A stretch of DNA of 35,687 bases, from contig JAUVLY010000001.1 of assembly GCA_030600505.1 (NCBI GenBank), forward strand, positions 1-35,687, in the 5' to 3' direction. Of the stretch, positions 21,708 to 30,237 are shown piece by piece. The translations under genes were made by a program, and so were the position numbers. Positions within the stretch are counted from its first letter, which is position 1, and each line of letters begins with the position of its first letter. The notes beneath the pieces are model-generated. The model was not told the origin of the DNA. It worked only from the letters and a program-made list of their open reading frames with translations, and ran no database searches. This stretch comes from Candidatus Falkowiibacteriota bacterium. GTDB lineage: Bacteria; Patescibacteriota; Patescibacteriia; Patescibacteriales; UBA12075.

Positions 21708-22436
21708 ATGGTTGACAAACAGGGGTTAAAAATTGTATGGCTGTTAATTTTTTGCTTTAGCCTGGCTGGACTCAGTTCAGGGTGTATTCAACGAAAAACA
21801 ACTACCATTGCGCAGGAAGATGAATGGGAAAAAGAGGTTCTTTATGCCCGGGAATGCGGTATGGACGGCCTGCCCTGCTGCCAGAATAAAGACCAGCCAT
21901 GTTTATACGCCCAGCTATGTTGCACGGATCCAAACAATCCGGATCGAAATCATTGCAGGGATGAGTGCGAGTGTGGAGTTAAAGGCGCTTTTTGTTGCGC
22001 TAGCGATCCAGAGTGCGGTGATGGCTTAGCTTGTTTTGCCGGCTATTGCGTAGAGTGTGGGGGGATCAGCGACCCTTGTTGCGACACGGGCCTGGCCTGC
22101 GGCGGGGATTTGGTTTGTAATAAAGAGATTTGTACGGTTTGCGGCAACCCAGGCAACCCTTGCTGTACTAGCGGTATTGCTTGCAATAATCAGGAAAAAC
22201 GTGACTCTAGCCGCACCGAATGCCGCAGTGGGGCATGTATTTATTGCGGCGCTAACTCCAAGATAGCCTGTCAATTTGAGCCGGTTTGCGCGCCGGCGCA
22301 TTTACTTAATAATAATTTTTGTTACCCTTGCGGCGGGCCGAATCAGCCCTGTTGTAATGAATCGTCTGGAGTTGACTATGATTGCAATAAGGTCTTAGAG
22401 TTAGTTTGTGAATTGGGGTTCTGCACCAAGAAATAA
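21708..22436 (+). CDS. Cysteine-rich lipoprotein
   Basis: A 242-aa protein with a hydrophobic signal (residues 8-24) and the lipobox LSSGC at the end of it, so it should be lipid-anchored outside the membrane. From that Cys onward there are 37 cysteines, arranged in repeated units of the type CG-x-DPCC-x-GLAC-GGDLVC. Such spacing suggests several small disulphide-knotted modules, comparable in style to cysteine-rich surface proteins but without a family I can name. It has its own promoter with a near-leaderless start. A role in adhesion, resistance to proteases or metal binding is possible but not shown. Oxidative folding would need a disulphide-forming system, which is not in this window. 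Confidence 0.85.
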   Translation: MVDKQGLKIVWLLIFCFSLAGLSSGCIQRKTTTIAQEDEWEKEVLYARECGMDGLPCCQNKDQPCLYAQLCCTDPNNPDRNHCRDECECGVKGAFCCASDPECGDGLACFAGYCVECGGISDPCCDTGLACGGDLVCNKEICTVCGNPGNPCCTSGIACNNQEKRDSSRTECRSGACIYCGANSKIACQFEPVCAPAHLLNNNFCYPCGGPNQPCCNESSGVDYDCNKVLELVCELGFCTKK

Positions 22437-22540
22437 GAAAAATAAGATAAATAATAAAAAATAAGATAAATAAGAAAAATAAGATATAATTTTGCTTATA
22501 AATCATATTTTTCTTTTTATACTTATTTATCTTTTTATAA
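22437..22540. repeat. Low-complexity inverted repeat
   Basis: Left arm of AATAAGATAAATAAGAAAAA words and right arm CTTATTTATCTTTTTAT, imperfectly complementary around AAGATATAATTTTGC. The same word type appears at 33702-33790. Confidence 0.65.
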
Positions 22541-22543
22541 ATT

Positions 22544-22771
22544 ATGATTTCATTATTCAAGGAGATTAATAAAAAGTTCAATGGCTTAATTTGGTCACTT
22601 ATTTCTACCGGCGTGATTTTACTTTTACTGTCGGTTTTGATAGTTTGGACCGATTTTATGCTTAGATTGGTGTTTGGCTTGATTGTGTTGGTAATCGCCT
22701 ATGTCTTTCTTTACGGCGCTTACAAAATTCACGCGTTTAAAAAAGACATTGAGAGACATTTTAAATTATAA
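22544..22771 (+). CDS. Small two-helix membrane protein
   Basis: A 75-aa protein with two membrane helices (about residues 17-35 and 40-61) and charged ends (N-terminal KEINKKF, C-terminal KKDIERHF). No function is known to me. It starts at the ATG at 22544 without SD, directly after a low-complexity inverted repeat. It precedes the lipoprotein and 554-aa genes on the same strand and may be co-transcribed with them. Confidence 0.7.
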   Translation: MISLFKEINKKFNGLIWSLISTGVILLLLSVLIVWTDFMLRLVFGLIVLVIAYVFLYGAYKIHAFKKDIERHFKL

Positions 22772-22856
22772 TAGACAACAGAAAACAGACAACAGAAAAC
22801 AGACCCAAAATTTTATTTATGTTGTCACATTTTTGACTTCTATTTATTAGATTATT

Positions 22857-23318
22857 ATGAAAAAAATATTAATTGTATCTTTTTTTGCGATTATACTATT
22901 TTCAGCTTGTAGCAAACAGCCCAACATGGACGAGCAAGCGGATGATGGGAAATATCATTATCGCAATAATGAACTTGGTTTTAGTATTGATTTTCCCGAG
23001 GAATTTGTTTATTACCAAACCCAACGAAAAAATTATCAAGAATATGTTGTTATGGAATATTTTGTGCCGACTAATGATGTCGATTATCCTATGGATGTGC
23101 CCAGTTATGCCAAGCCGGTTGAAGTGCGGATATTTTTGAGTGAAAATTGGGAGGAGATATTGGAGGGGGAGATAAGCGGTGCAGAATATATTAAGCTGGG
23201 CGAGAAAGACGGGCAAATTTATACTATTAAATTCTGGGAGCGTATTCCCAGTGATTGGACCCAGCGCTGGAATGATGAGCTTAAACAAGAGATAATTGAT
23301 TCATTCGAAATAAAATAA
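22857..23318 (+). CDS. Putative lipoprotein of unknown function
   Basis: A 153-aa protein. The signal peptide ends with a lipobox FSAC (Cys18), so it is probably lipid-anchored. The mature part begins with a hydrophilic linker and continues with YRNNELGFSIDFPEEF, a start typical of PsbP-like/DUF-type domains that appear in many bacterial lipoproteins; this similarity is suggestive only. The gene stops 1 nt before the next ATG (23320), so it is coupled to the 554-aa membrane protein. No SD at the start. Confidence 0.8.
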   Translation: MKKILIVSFFAIILFSACSKQPNMDEQADDGKYHYRNNELGFSIDFPEEFVYYQTQRKNYQEYVVMEYFVPTNDVDYPMDVPSYAKPVEVRIFLSENWEEILEGEISGAEYIKLGEKDGQIYTIKFWERIPSDWTQRWNDELKQEIIDSFEIK

Positions 23319-23319
23319 T

Positions 23320-24984
23320 ATGGTTAATCCAATTCTTACAAAAAAAGAAGACAATCCGGTTTCTACACCCAGCAAAAACGCCAAGCGGCTTTTTCAGGCG
23401 GTTTATTACGCGCAAAATCCACCGGCTAAAGAGCAAAAAGATATTCCGCGGCTTTCGGTTTCCTCCGTGGTTTCAAAAATGGCGTTTTATTACGAGAAGA
23501 TCCGTAATACGGTTGAGTATAAAGAAGAGCATTTACTTAGAAAAAACGCGATTGAACGCATTTTGAAAAGGCAAATTGTAATTGAAGGCGCCATTAGCCC
23601 GGGGGCAAAGGGCGCGGAAATTGCCGAGCATTTACTGACCGAGCTGATTCGGGCGGGGTATTTACCGAATAATACTATTCCGGAAACAAAGATCAGTGAA
23701 TTCGGCCAGGTGATTGATAAGTATATATCGCTCAGGCGCTACGCGGTCGAAGACTATAAGTCATTGCAAATTAAAGAGCGTAACGCGCTAACCAATTGGA
23801 TCATGGCTTTGGCGGCCAGCGATATGGAGGAGCGCTTGGGGCGCAGCCAGGTTGATTTAGTAGTTATTGACTATATGTACCAGACCCTGCTTGACGATAT
23901 CAGCCTGGAGGATGCCCTTGAGTACGAGATTGACCGGGAGATTCAGATATTTGTCGCCATTCATCGCTCATACCTTAAATTTGACAGGGAGATGCTAAGT
24001 TTTATTTTGTTAAAATATTTTCATCCCAATTGGCTTAAAGCCAATGAAGAAGAAATCGCTGATGTCGGGAAAAACATTCTGGCTATTAAAAAATCAATTG
24101 AAGGTCAAATTGACCACCCTTTGACGCCTCAGCTTAATCGGATTGTCAGCCGCTATACCGTATTTTTTCAAATTTTAAATGACGTAATCGCGAATAATCC
24201 GGTTAAGGTTTATGAAGGTTTTTTTAAAGATCCGGTGGCCTTCTCTCGCATGATCAAGCAGGCGGCCGGTAAAAAGTACCACGATGCCAAGTCCAAGCTG
24301 TGGCGGGCGGCTGTCAGAAGTATCCTTTATATTTTTATTACTAAATCATTTTTTGCTTTTATTTTGGAGATTCCGGCTACCCGTTGGTTTGGTGAAGAGA
24401 TCAATCCAATATCTTTGTTTATTAATGTAACCTTTCCGGCGGTTTTACTTTTCTTAATTGTATTATTCTCCCGTATGCCGAGTGAAGATAATTCACTAAA
24501 GATCATTGAAGGGATTAAGGAAATAGTGTTTGAAGAAAACCAAAGAAAAGAGCCCCACCGCTTGCGCCAGCCGGCTAAGCGCAGTGCGTTTTCCAATTCA
24601 ATGTTTGGGATAATTTACGCGATTACTTTTTTCCTGTCTTTTGGCGCGGTTGTCTGGGTCTTAAACGCGATTCATTTTAGCGTTGTTTCAATAATAATTT
24701 TCCTTTTCTTCCTGGCCTTGGTCAGTTTCTTTTCCATCCGTATCCACAAGAACGCCAAAGAGCTCTTAATATTACCACCCAAGGAAAATGTATTTAGTTT
24801 TATCGCGGATTTTTTCTACGTCCCGATTGTTAGCGCCGGTAAATGGTTAAGCGAGAATTTCTCTAAGGTTAATGTCTTTGTTTTTGTCCTTGATTTTATT
24901 ATTGAAGCGCCATTCAAGGTGTTTGTTGCCATTACCGAAGAATGGACCAGGTATGTTAAGGAAAGGAAAGATGAGATAGTTTAA
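23320..24984 (+). CDS. Large membrane protein of unknown function
   Basis: A 554-aa protein. Residues 1-320 are soluble, mainly helical and charged (RSQVDLVVIDYMYQTLLDD and similar). Helices follow at about 328-346, 366-385, 425-447 and 452-472, then a charged C-terminal part with an amphipathic region. No motif I recognise; proteins of this build are common unknowns in CPR genomes. The start is one base after the stop of the lipoprotein gene. A long tandem/inverted repeat array follows immediately after the stop. Confidence 0.78.
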   Translation: MVNPILTKKEDNPVSTPSKNAKRLFQAVYYAQNPPAKEQKDIPRLSVSSVVSKMAFYYEKIRNTVEYKEEHLLRKNAIERILKRQIVIEGAISPGAKGAEIAEHLLTELIRAGYLPNNTIPETKISEFGQVIDKYISLRRYAVEDYKSLQIKERNALTNWIMALAASDMEERLGRSQVDLVVIDYMYQTLLDDISLEDALEYEIDREIQIFVAIHRSYLKFDREMLSFILLKYFHPNWLKANEEEIADVGKNILAIKKSIEGQIDHPLTPQLNRIVSRYTVFFQILNDVIANNPVKVYEGFFKDPVAFSRMIKQAAGKKYHDAKSKLWRAAVRSILYIFITKSFFAFILEIPATRWFGEEINPISLFINVTFPAVLLFLIVLFSRMPSEDNSLKIIEGIKEIVFEENQRKEPHRLRQPAKRSAFSNSMFGIIYAITFFLSFGAVVWVLNAIHFSVVSIIIFLFFLALVSFFSIRIHKNAKELLILPPKENVFSFIADFFYVPIVSAGKWLSENFSKVNVFVFVLDFIIEAPFKVFVAITEEWTRYVKERKDEIV

Positions 24985-25215
24985 TTAGGTTTTAGCTTTT
25001 AGGTTTTAGCTTTTAGGTTTTAGCTTTTAGGTTTTAGCTTTTAGCTTTTAGGTTTTAGGTTTTAGCTTTTAGGTTTTAGCTTTTAGGTTTTAGCTTTTAG
25101 GTTTTAGCTTTTAGGTTTTAGGTTTTAGAGTTGACCTATAACCTACAACCTATAACCTATAACCTACAACCTATAACCTACAACCTATAACCTAAAACCT
25201 AACACCTAACAGTTT
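24985..25215. repeat. Tandem 14-mer array plus partly complementary array
   Basis: About 150 nt of units such as TTTTAGGTTTTAGC (with slippage variants) are followed by about 80 nt of ACCTATAACCTACA units. The second half is roughly the reverse complement of the first at the word GGTTTTAGG/CCTAAAACC, so the transcript could fold into a long hairpin. Length is likely variable between strains. Confidence 0.85.
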
Positions 25216-25219
25216 AAGG

Positions 25220-25996
25220 ATGCCCACACTTTACATTGTTGCCACGCCAATTGGTAACTTAGAAGATATTAGTATGAGAGCGCTTCGCATTTTGGGCGAA
25301 GTTGATTTTATATTATGCGAAGATACGCGGGTGACCGCTAAGCTGCTTTCGCATTACAGTGTTAAAACCCCGACCATTTCTTATCACCAGCATTCCAGTG
25401 AAAAAAAACAAGCGCGTATTTTAAATTTACTTAAAGACGGCAATAGCTTGGCTCTGGTAAGTGACGCCGGTACACCCGGGATATCCGACCCGGGCGGCAA
25501 GCTGGTGCAAGCGGTGATTGAAAAATTTAATGCGTCTGTACGGGTTGAATCAGTGCCTGGGCCATCTGCCGTAACCGCCGCTTTGTCCATTTCCGGTATC
25601 CCGACCGACAAATATGTGTTTATGGGTTTTCCGCCCCACAAAAAGGGCCGCCAAACTTTTATTGAACGGATTACTGATTCAATTTACCCGGTAGTGGTCT
25701 ATGAATCCAAACACCGGATTATTAAATTTTTAGAAGAATTAAAAGATTTAAATAAAAAAATCATTAAAAAAAATCAGGCAATCGACGATTCTGTAGAGGT
25801 GCGCCATGGCGCGTCTAAAAAGAAAAAAGAATTAAAATTGCAAAAGCGCACTCCGGTTACATCAGTCGTGGTTTGCCGCGAGCTTAGTAAAATGCACGAA
25901 ACCGTTTATCGCGGCGGCCTGGATCATATTACCGAGCAGATAAAAAATAATCAAGACGACCAAAAAGGGGAGTTTGTCGTGATAGTTGGGAAATAA
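25220..25996 (+). CDS. rsmI: 16S rRNA 2'-O-ribose C1402 methyltransferase RsmI
   Basis: A 258-aa protein of the tetrapyrrole-methylase fold. Diagnostic motifs are YIVATPIGNLEDIS (residues 4-17), CEDTRVTAKLL, LVSDAGTPGISDPG and ESVPGPSAVTAALS, ending with VVVCRELSKMHETVYRG and GEFVVIVGK. RsmI methylates C1402 in the decoding centre together with RsmH. An unusual insertion of about 30 residues lies between LKDLNK and VVVCREL; it contains a palindromic repeat (25791-25816, residues 191-199). Start ATG at 25220 chosen because it begins the family N terminus. It is in the collinear housekeeping run. Confidence 0.94.
   Translation: MPTLYIVATPIGNLEDISMRALRILGEVDFILCEDTRVTAKLLSHYSVKTPTISYHQHSSEKKQARILNLLKDGNSLALVSDAGTPGISDPGGKLVQAVIEKFNASVRVESVPGPSAVTAALSISGIPTDKYVFMGFPPHKKGRQTFIERITDSIYPVVVYESKHRIIKFLEELKDLNKKIIKKNQAIDDSVEVRHGASKKKKELKLQKRTPVTSVVVCRELSKMHETVYRGGLDHITEQIKNNQDDQKGEFVVIVGK
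25791..25816 (+). repeat. Palindromic repeat inserted in frame in rsmI
   Basis: CTGTAGAGGT followed by the perfect 12-bp palindrome GCGCCATGGCGC and GTCT. It matches the element in atpH at 34804 in its flanks (CTGTAGAG on the left, CGTCTAA on the right). Confidence 0.8.
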
Positions 25997-26041
25997 TTTC
26001 TCGTAACGTGGAACTCATAACTCATAACTCAAATAGATTAA

Positions 26042-26482
26042 ATGAAAAATATTGAGAGATTTGAAAAATATATTGTTAGCCAAAAAGCGGTTTTAATAAG
26101 AGATAGTAAGGTTTTGATTGTGGAGTTTACCAATAAAAAAATGGGCTGGGATATTCCGGGCGGAAGATTAGACAAAGGTGAGACCGGAGAGTTAGCTTTT
26201 AGGCGCGAAATAGAGGAGGAATTAGGTTTTAGAGAATTTGAAAATTTAGGGGTGGTTGATTATGATATTTGGTTTACTTCGGATAATATTCCTATTTGCG
26301 GAATTGCTAATTTAATAAGAAACGACAACGATGATATTCAATTAAGCCTTGAACATGGAGATATGCGCTGGATAGACGAAGAAGATATTGATAAATATAA
26401 ATATCTTTGGCCAGAGTTAAGAAGAATGATAAAAAAAGGGTTTGAAAAATATAAAATGTTAAAAGAATTAAATCAAATATAA
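26042..26482 (+). CDS. NUDIX hydrolase
   Basis: A 146-aa protein with a complete Nudix box from Gly41 to Phe63: G-x5-E-x7-REIEEELGF. The Glu residues bind the metal that drives pyrophosphate cleavage of nucleoside-diphosphate-linked substrates. The preceding MGWDIPGG is also typical of the fold. The true substrate (8-oxo-dGTP, ADP-ribose, capped RNA or another) is not readable. The gene ends 1 nt before metG and is probably co-transcribed with it. ATG at 26042, no SD. Confidence 0.92.
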   Translation: MKNIERFEKYIVSQKAVLIRDSKVLIVEFTNKKMGWDIPGGRLDKGETGELAFRREIEEELGFREFENLGVVDYDIWFTSDNIPICGIANLIRNDNDDIQLSLEHGDMRWIDEEDIDKYKYLWPELRRMIKKGFEKYKMLKELNQI

Positions 26483-26483
26483 G

Positions 26484-27917
26484 ATGGATAAAAATAAATT
26501 TTATATAACTACAACCCTGCCGTATGTGAATGCCAATCCGCATATTGGTTTTGCGGCTGAGATTATTCGGGCCGATGTGCTGGCCAGATTTGCCCGCATG
26601 CAGAGCAAGGATGTATTTTTTAATACCGGTACGGATGAACATGGATTAAAACTATTCACCAAAGCCAAAAAGCAGGGAATTGAAGTAAAAAAATATTGTG
26701 ATAAATACGCGGCTAAATTTGATAATCTTAAAAAAGCGCTTAATTTGAGTTATGATAATTTTATCCGTACCACTGACGAGCATCACATAAAAGCGGCGCA
26801 GGAATTTTGGAAACGATGCGATGTCAACGGCGATATCTATAAAAAAAATTATAAGATGAAATATTGTATTGGCTGTGAATCAGTTAAGACCGATTCTGAG
26901 CTTGATAAAGGTGAATGTCCTGATCACCCGGGTAAAAAGATAGAGATCATTGAAGAAGAAAATTATTTTTTCAAATGGTCAAATTATCAGGAAAAGCTAT
27001 TAAAATTTTATAAAAAAAATTCTGATTTTGTTGTTCCAGGCCATAGATTAAATGAAATAAGAAAATTTGTAGAACGAGGGTTGGAGGATTTTAGTATTTC
27101 AAGATTAAAAAGCAAGATGCCATGGGGGGTGCCGGTTCCCGGGGACGATGAACATGTTATGTATGTCTGGTTTGACGCTTTGGTTAATTATGTATCCGCT
27201 TTGGGCTGGCCCAATGAAGACGGTAAATATAAAGAATTTTGGCCAGGCATGCAAGTGGCGGGTAAGGATAATCTAAGGTTCCAAACAGCCATGTGGCAAG
27301 CCATGCTCATGTCTGCCGGCCTGCCTAATTCTACGCAAGTGCTTATTTTTGGTTTTATAACTTCAGGCGGACAAAAAATGAGCAAATCAATCGGCAATGT
27401 TGTTAACCCGCTTGATCTGGTTGAGCGGTATGGTACAGATGCAACGCGTTATTATCTACTGGCTGAGCTTAAGCCTTTTGAAGACTCAGATTATACAAAA
27501 GAAAAATTTGAAACAAGGTATATGGCCGATCTGGCAAATGGCATTGGTAATTTAGTTGCCCGTACTTCAAATTTGCTTGAAAAGAATGAGATTGAGCTGG
27601 ATATAAAACCAGGAAGCGACAAGGAATTGTTAGGAGCAATAAATTTACAAATGCAAAAATATTGCTTTGATGAAGCTTTAAAAGTACTTTGGGCAAAGTT
27701 AAGGGAAATGGATGAGTTTATTACAGCCAAAGCGCCCTGGAAAATAAAAGATAAAAATGAAATAAAAAAAGTATTAGAAGTAGTTGCTCAGAATATTTTA
27801 AATGTGTCTGTGTTATTACAGCCTTTTATGCCAGCCACTGCCGATAAGATAATGAAGCAATTTAGTGAGCAGCAAATCAAAAAAGGCGAGTCGTTATTTC
27901 CGCGATTAGAAAATTAA
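26484..27917 (+). CDS. metG: Methionyl-tRNA synthetase
   Basis: A 477-aa class I aminoacyl-tRNA synthetase. The signature HIGH is HIGF (residues 20-23), and KMSKS is at 298-302, in SGGQKMSKSIGN. A zinc knuckle between them reads YCIGCESVKTDSELDKGECP. The anticodon-binding helix bundle follows, up to LFPRLEN. The optional C-terminal dimerisation domain of longer MetG proteins is absent, as in many CPR genomes. It attaches Met to initiator and elongator tRNA-Met. It starts at 26484, one base after the nudix gene. Confidence 0.96.
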   Translation: MDKNKFYITTTLPYVNANPHIGFAAEIIRADVLARFARMQSKDVFFNTGTDEHGLKLFTKAKKQGIEVKKYCDKYAAKFDNLKKALNLSYDNFIRTTDEHHIKAAQEFWKRCDVNGDIYKKNYKMKYCIGCESVKTDSELDKGECPDHPGKKIEIIEEENYFFKWSNYQEKLLKFYKKNSDFVVPGHRLNEIRKFVERGLEDFSISRLKSKMPWGVPVPGDDEHVMYVWFDALVNYVSALGWPNEDGKYKEFWPGMQVAGKDNLRFQTAMWQAMLMSAGLPNSTQVLIFGFITSGGQKMSKSIGNVVNPLDLVERYGTDATRYYLLAELKPFEDSDYTKEKFETRYMADLANGIGNLVARTSNLLEKNEIELDIKPGSDKELLGAINLQMQKYCFDEALKVLWAKLREMDEFITAKAPWKIKDKNEIKKVLEVVAQNILNVSVLLQPFMPATADKIMKQFSEQQIKKGESLFPRLEN

Positions 27918-27922
27918 CGTTA

Positions 27923-27978
27923 TTTTCCCTGGCGGGAAAAGCCGCGCTACAAATGCGGCACATACGAATTTAAAATTA
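27923..27978 (+). repeat. Double-hairpin dispersed repeat, copy 3
   Basis: First stem TTTTCCC-TGGC-GGGAAAA, second stem GCCGCG/TGCGGC around CTACAAA, and the tail CATACGAATTTAAAATTA. It is in the gap after metG. Confidence 0.8.
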
Positions 27979-27993
27979 ATTATTTAAAAAATT

Positions 27994-29412
27994 ATGAACA
28001 AAACAAAGATCATTTCATTTATTCTTGTTTCCAGCTTTGTTATGGCTGGTTTTGCCGGAGCCACCTGCACTACTTGCGGAACTGAGGAAACCCCCGTCAG
28101 TAGCGTTAACTCTATTACCCTTACAGGAGAGGGTGCGAATATTAGCTGGAGTGTGGATGGTTATTCAAGCAAGGGTTTTAAAGTGTCCTGGTCAAAGAAT
28201 TCCGGGCCGACTTATCCGACCAGGAGTGGGGACAAATATCATTATTATTCCAGTCCCAGCCAAACTTCAGACACTCTAACGGCTTTTTCCGGTGACGGCA
28301 CATATTACGTGCGGGTTTGCGAATATTTAAGTGGAAAGTGTGGCGTTTATTCTAATGAGATCAGCGTAGTATTAGGTGATGGCACAAGCGATGAGCCAGT
28401 CGCCTGCACTATGGAATATGATCCGGTTTGCGGCAAAGACGGCAAGACTTATTCAAATAAGTGCATGGCCGAGGCCGCCGGGACATATAAAGCTTATTAC
28501 GGCGAATGTACAAATACCTCCGGTGGAGTTGAGTCAATTACTTTAATAAGCAAAGGAGAGTCAGCAATAAAATGGAGCGTAGACGGATACAGTACTAAAG
28601 GCTTTAAAGTCGTTTGGTCTAAGAACGAGCATCCGACATATCCGACCAGAGAGGGCGACAAATACAAATATTTTTCTGACCCAAATTATTATTACACAGT
28701 TTTGTCTGCTTTTTCCGGTGATGGTACATACTATGTCCGCGTCTGTGAATATCTGGGCGGTGCGTGCGGCGTGTATTCAAATGAAATAGCAATTACACTG
28801 GAAAGCGACGCACAGATAAAAGACATAGAGGAAAATGCAAAAACATTAGTTAATAATGATTTGGAGAAAATTTTGGCTGAGCTCCAGGAGCTAAGAAATT
28901 TGGTTAGGGAACAACAGACGCAAATACTTCACTTGCAAAAGCTGCTTATTGGCGTTGCGGCCGTAACCGACGCCATGCAGAATTCAATTAACAGTTTTAT
29001 CACCTATGGCGTGGATGACAATACTAAAAGATTGGGCGAAGGGGAGCGGGCCGCAGTAATGTATTCTTTTAAATCTGCTTTTGGCAAATTGCCGGAAGAT
29101 GAGACGGAAATGGCGGACGCGATCAAAATCGCCAATGGCCGCTGGCCAATTAAAATCAGTGAGGCCGCGGAAAACAAGGCTAAGGAAAAATTTGAGTTTA
29201 TTTACAAACGCGCGGCCAGCGCGGGCCAGGTAAACGATGACGCGGCCGTGGTAGTCATGGCCTATGGCCTGCGGCAAAAAGCCGAGAACCGGAATCTTAA
29301 TTCAGAAAAAAACGGCCTAAAGATTTTTAAAGATATTTATGGTTATCTACCGGAATCAACCGAAGATTGGAATATCTTGCAAGCCATAACTTATAGTGGC
29401 GCTACAAGATAA
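27994..29412 (+). CDS. Secreted Kazal-domain protein with duplicated modules
   Basis: A 472-aa protein with a signal peptide (residues 5-23). Two copies of a roughly 90-residue module (about 36-127 and 176-268) share SWSVDGYSSKGFKVSWSKN-type sequence and FSGDGTYYVRVCEYL. Between them (about 138-172) is a Kazal-type inhibitor motif, CTMEYDPVCGKDGKTYSNKC. A coiled coil follows (about 270-320, LAELQELRNLVREQQTQILH), then a C-terminal domain with YGLRQKAENRNLNSEK and AITYSGATR, seen in other CPR secreted proteins. Protease inhibition is a family inference; binding to host or prey surfaces is a possible role. ATG at 27994, no SD. Confidence 0.88.
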   Translation: MNKTKIISFILVSSFVMAGFAGATCTTCGTEETPVSSVNSITLTGEGANISWSVDGYSSKGFKVSWSKNSGPTYPTRSGDKYHYYSSPSQTSDTLTAFSGDGTYYVRVCEYLSGKCGVYSNEISVVLGDGTSDEPVACTMEYDPVCGKDGKTYSNKCMAEAAGTYKAYYGECTNTSGGVESITLISKGESAIKWSVDGYSTKGFKVVWSKNEHPTYPTREGDKYKYFSDPNYYYTVLSAFSGDGTYYVRVCEYLGGACGVYSNEIAITLESDAQIKDIEENAKTLVNNDLEKILAELQELRNLVREQQTQILHLQKLLIGVAAVTDAMQNSINSFITYGVDDNTKRLGEGERAAVMYSFKSAFGKLPEDETEMADAIKIANGRWPIKISEAAENKAKEKFEFIYKRAASAGQVNDDAAVVVMAYGLRQKAENRNLNSEKNGLKIFKDIYGYLPESTEDWNILQAITYSGATR

Positions 29413-29501
29413 TTTTAATTTGAAATAATTAATTAGAAATTGAAAAATTAGATATTGAAAATTGTTTAGAAATTAAAAATTAAAAATTAAAAATTCTAAA
29501 C
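29413..29501. repeat. Low-complexity repeat with small inverted ends
   Basis: AAATTAAAAATTAAAAATT tandem words preceded by GAAATTGAAAAATTAG words. GTTTAGAAATT and AATTCTAAAC form a short inverted pair just before cvpA. Confidence 0.55.
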
Positions 29502-30020
29502 ATGCTACCTATTATTGATGTCATTTTAGTGGTTTTATTATCCGGCTTTATTTTTTATGGCCTGTTTTTCGGCTTGATCCGTACTTTTGGCGCTTTTATG
29601 GGCGTGATTGTCGGGGCAATCCTGGCTAGCCGGCTTTATCTTTTTATAGCTGATTTTATTGAGCCGCTTTTTTTTGGTTATAATAATCTTGGCAAAGTCC
29701 TTACTTTTATGGTCCTTTTTTCCATCATTAATCGCCTAGTCGGCCTTGGCTTTTATTTACTTGAGAAGATATTCAATGTTATTTCCATTATTCCTTTTCT
29801 TAAGACCATTAATCGTTTGGGCGGTGCTATTCTCGGCTTCCTGACCGGCGCCTTAACTATCGGCTTACTTCTCTTTGTGATTTCGCGCTACACTTTACTT
29901 GACACTTTCTTAGGCATTTGGCTCAAGGATTCACTCCTGGCCCCGATGTTCCTTAAATTCAACGATTTGCTTTTACCCTTACTCCCTGAGGTACTAAAGA
30001 AATTACAAAGTTTGTTATAA
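29502..30020 (+). CDS. CvpA family membrane protein
   Basis: A 172-aa protein with four to five predicted membrane helices in the CvpA (colicin V production) fold: IDVILVVLLSGFIFYGLFFG, then GAFMGVIVGAILASRLY, LTFMVLFSIINRLVGLG and ILGFLTGALTIGLLLFVISR. The family is widespread and of unclear function, linked to envelope maintenance in Gram-negatives. Start ATG at 29502, no SD. It is followed by a small AbrB-like gene. Confidence 0.85.
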   Translation: MLPIIDVILVVLLSGFIFYGLFFGLIRTFGAFMGVIVGAILASRLYLFIADFIEPLFFGYNNLGKVLTFMVLFSIINRLVGLGFYLLEKIFNVISIIPFLKTINRLGGAILGFLTGALTIGLLLFVISRYTLLDTFLGIWLKDSLLAPMFLKFNDLLLPLLPEVLKKLQSLL

Positions 30021-30061
30021 ATAATTTTAAAATTAATCGCACGATTAATCGCACGAATTAT

Positions 30062-30235
30062 ATGGGAAGAAGAACAAAGGAAAATATTCGTAAAATTCAA
30101 AGATCAAGCAGTATGTATTACGTCAGCATTCCGATAGCAATTGCCCGGGAGATGAAATTGCGTGAGCGGCAAAAGGTAGTAGTGGATTATGACAAGCGCC
30201 GTAAGCGGATAATAATAAAAGATTGGCAGAAGTAA
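30062..30235 (+). CDS. AbrB/SpoVT-like small DNA-binding protein
   Basis: A 57-aa protein from ATG at 30062 to TAA at 30235. MYYVSIPIAIAREMKLRE followed by KVVVDYDKRRKRIIIKDW is the swapped-hairpin AbrB pattern of transition regulators and antitoxins. Its N terminus is basic (GRRTKENIRKIQR). It lies 2 nt before the tsaC start, so it is coupled to it. No toxin gene is next to it, so a stand-alone regulator is more likely than a toxin-antitoxin unit. Confidence 0.72.
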   Translation: MGRRTKENIRKIQRSSSMYYVSIPIAIAREMKLRERQKVVVDYDKRRKRIIIKDWQK

Positions 30236-30237
30236 GC

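Noticed and set aside
24985..25215. CRISPR-like repeat array
   Set aside because: The units are contiguous 14-mers without spacers, and no cas genes are present.
30062..30235. Toxin-antitoxin pair
   Set aside because: The AbrB-like gene has no adjacent toxin-like gene; its neighbours are cvpA and tsaC.
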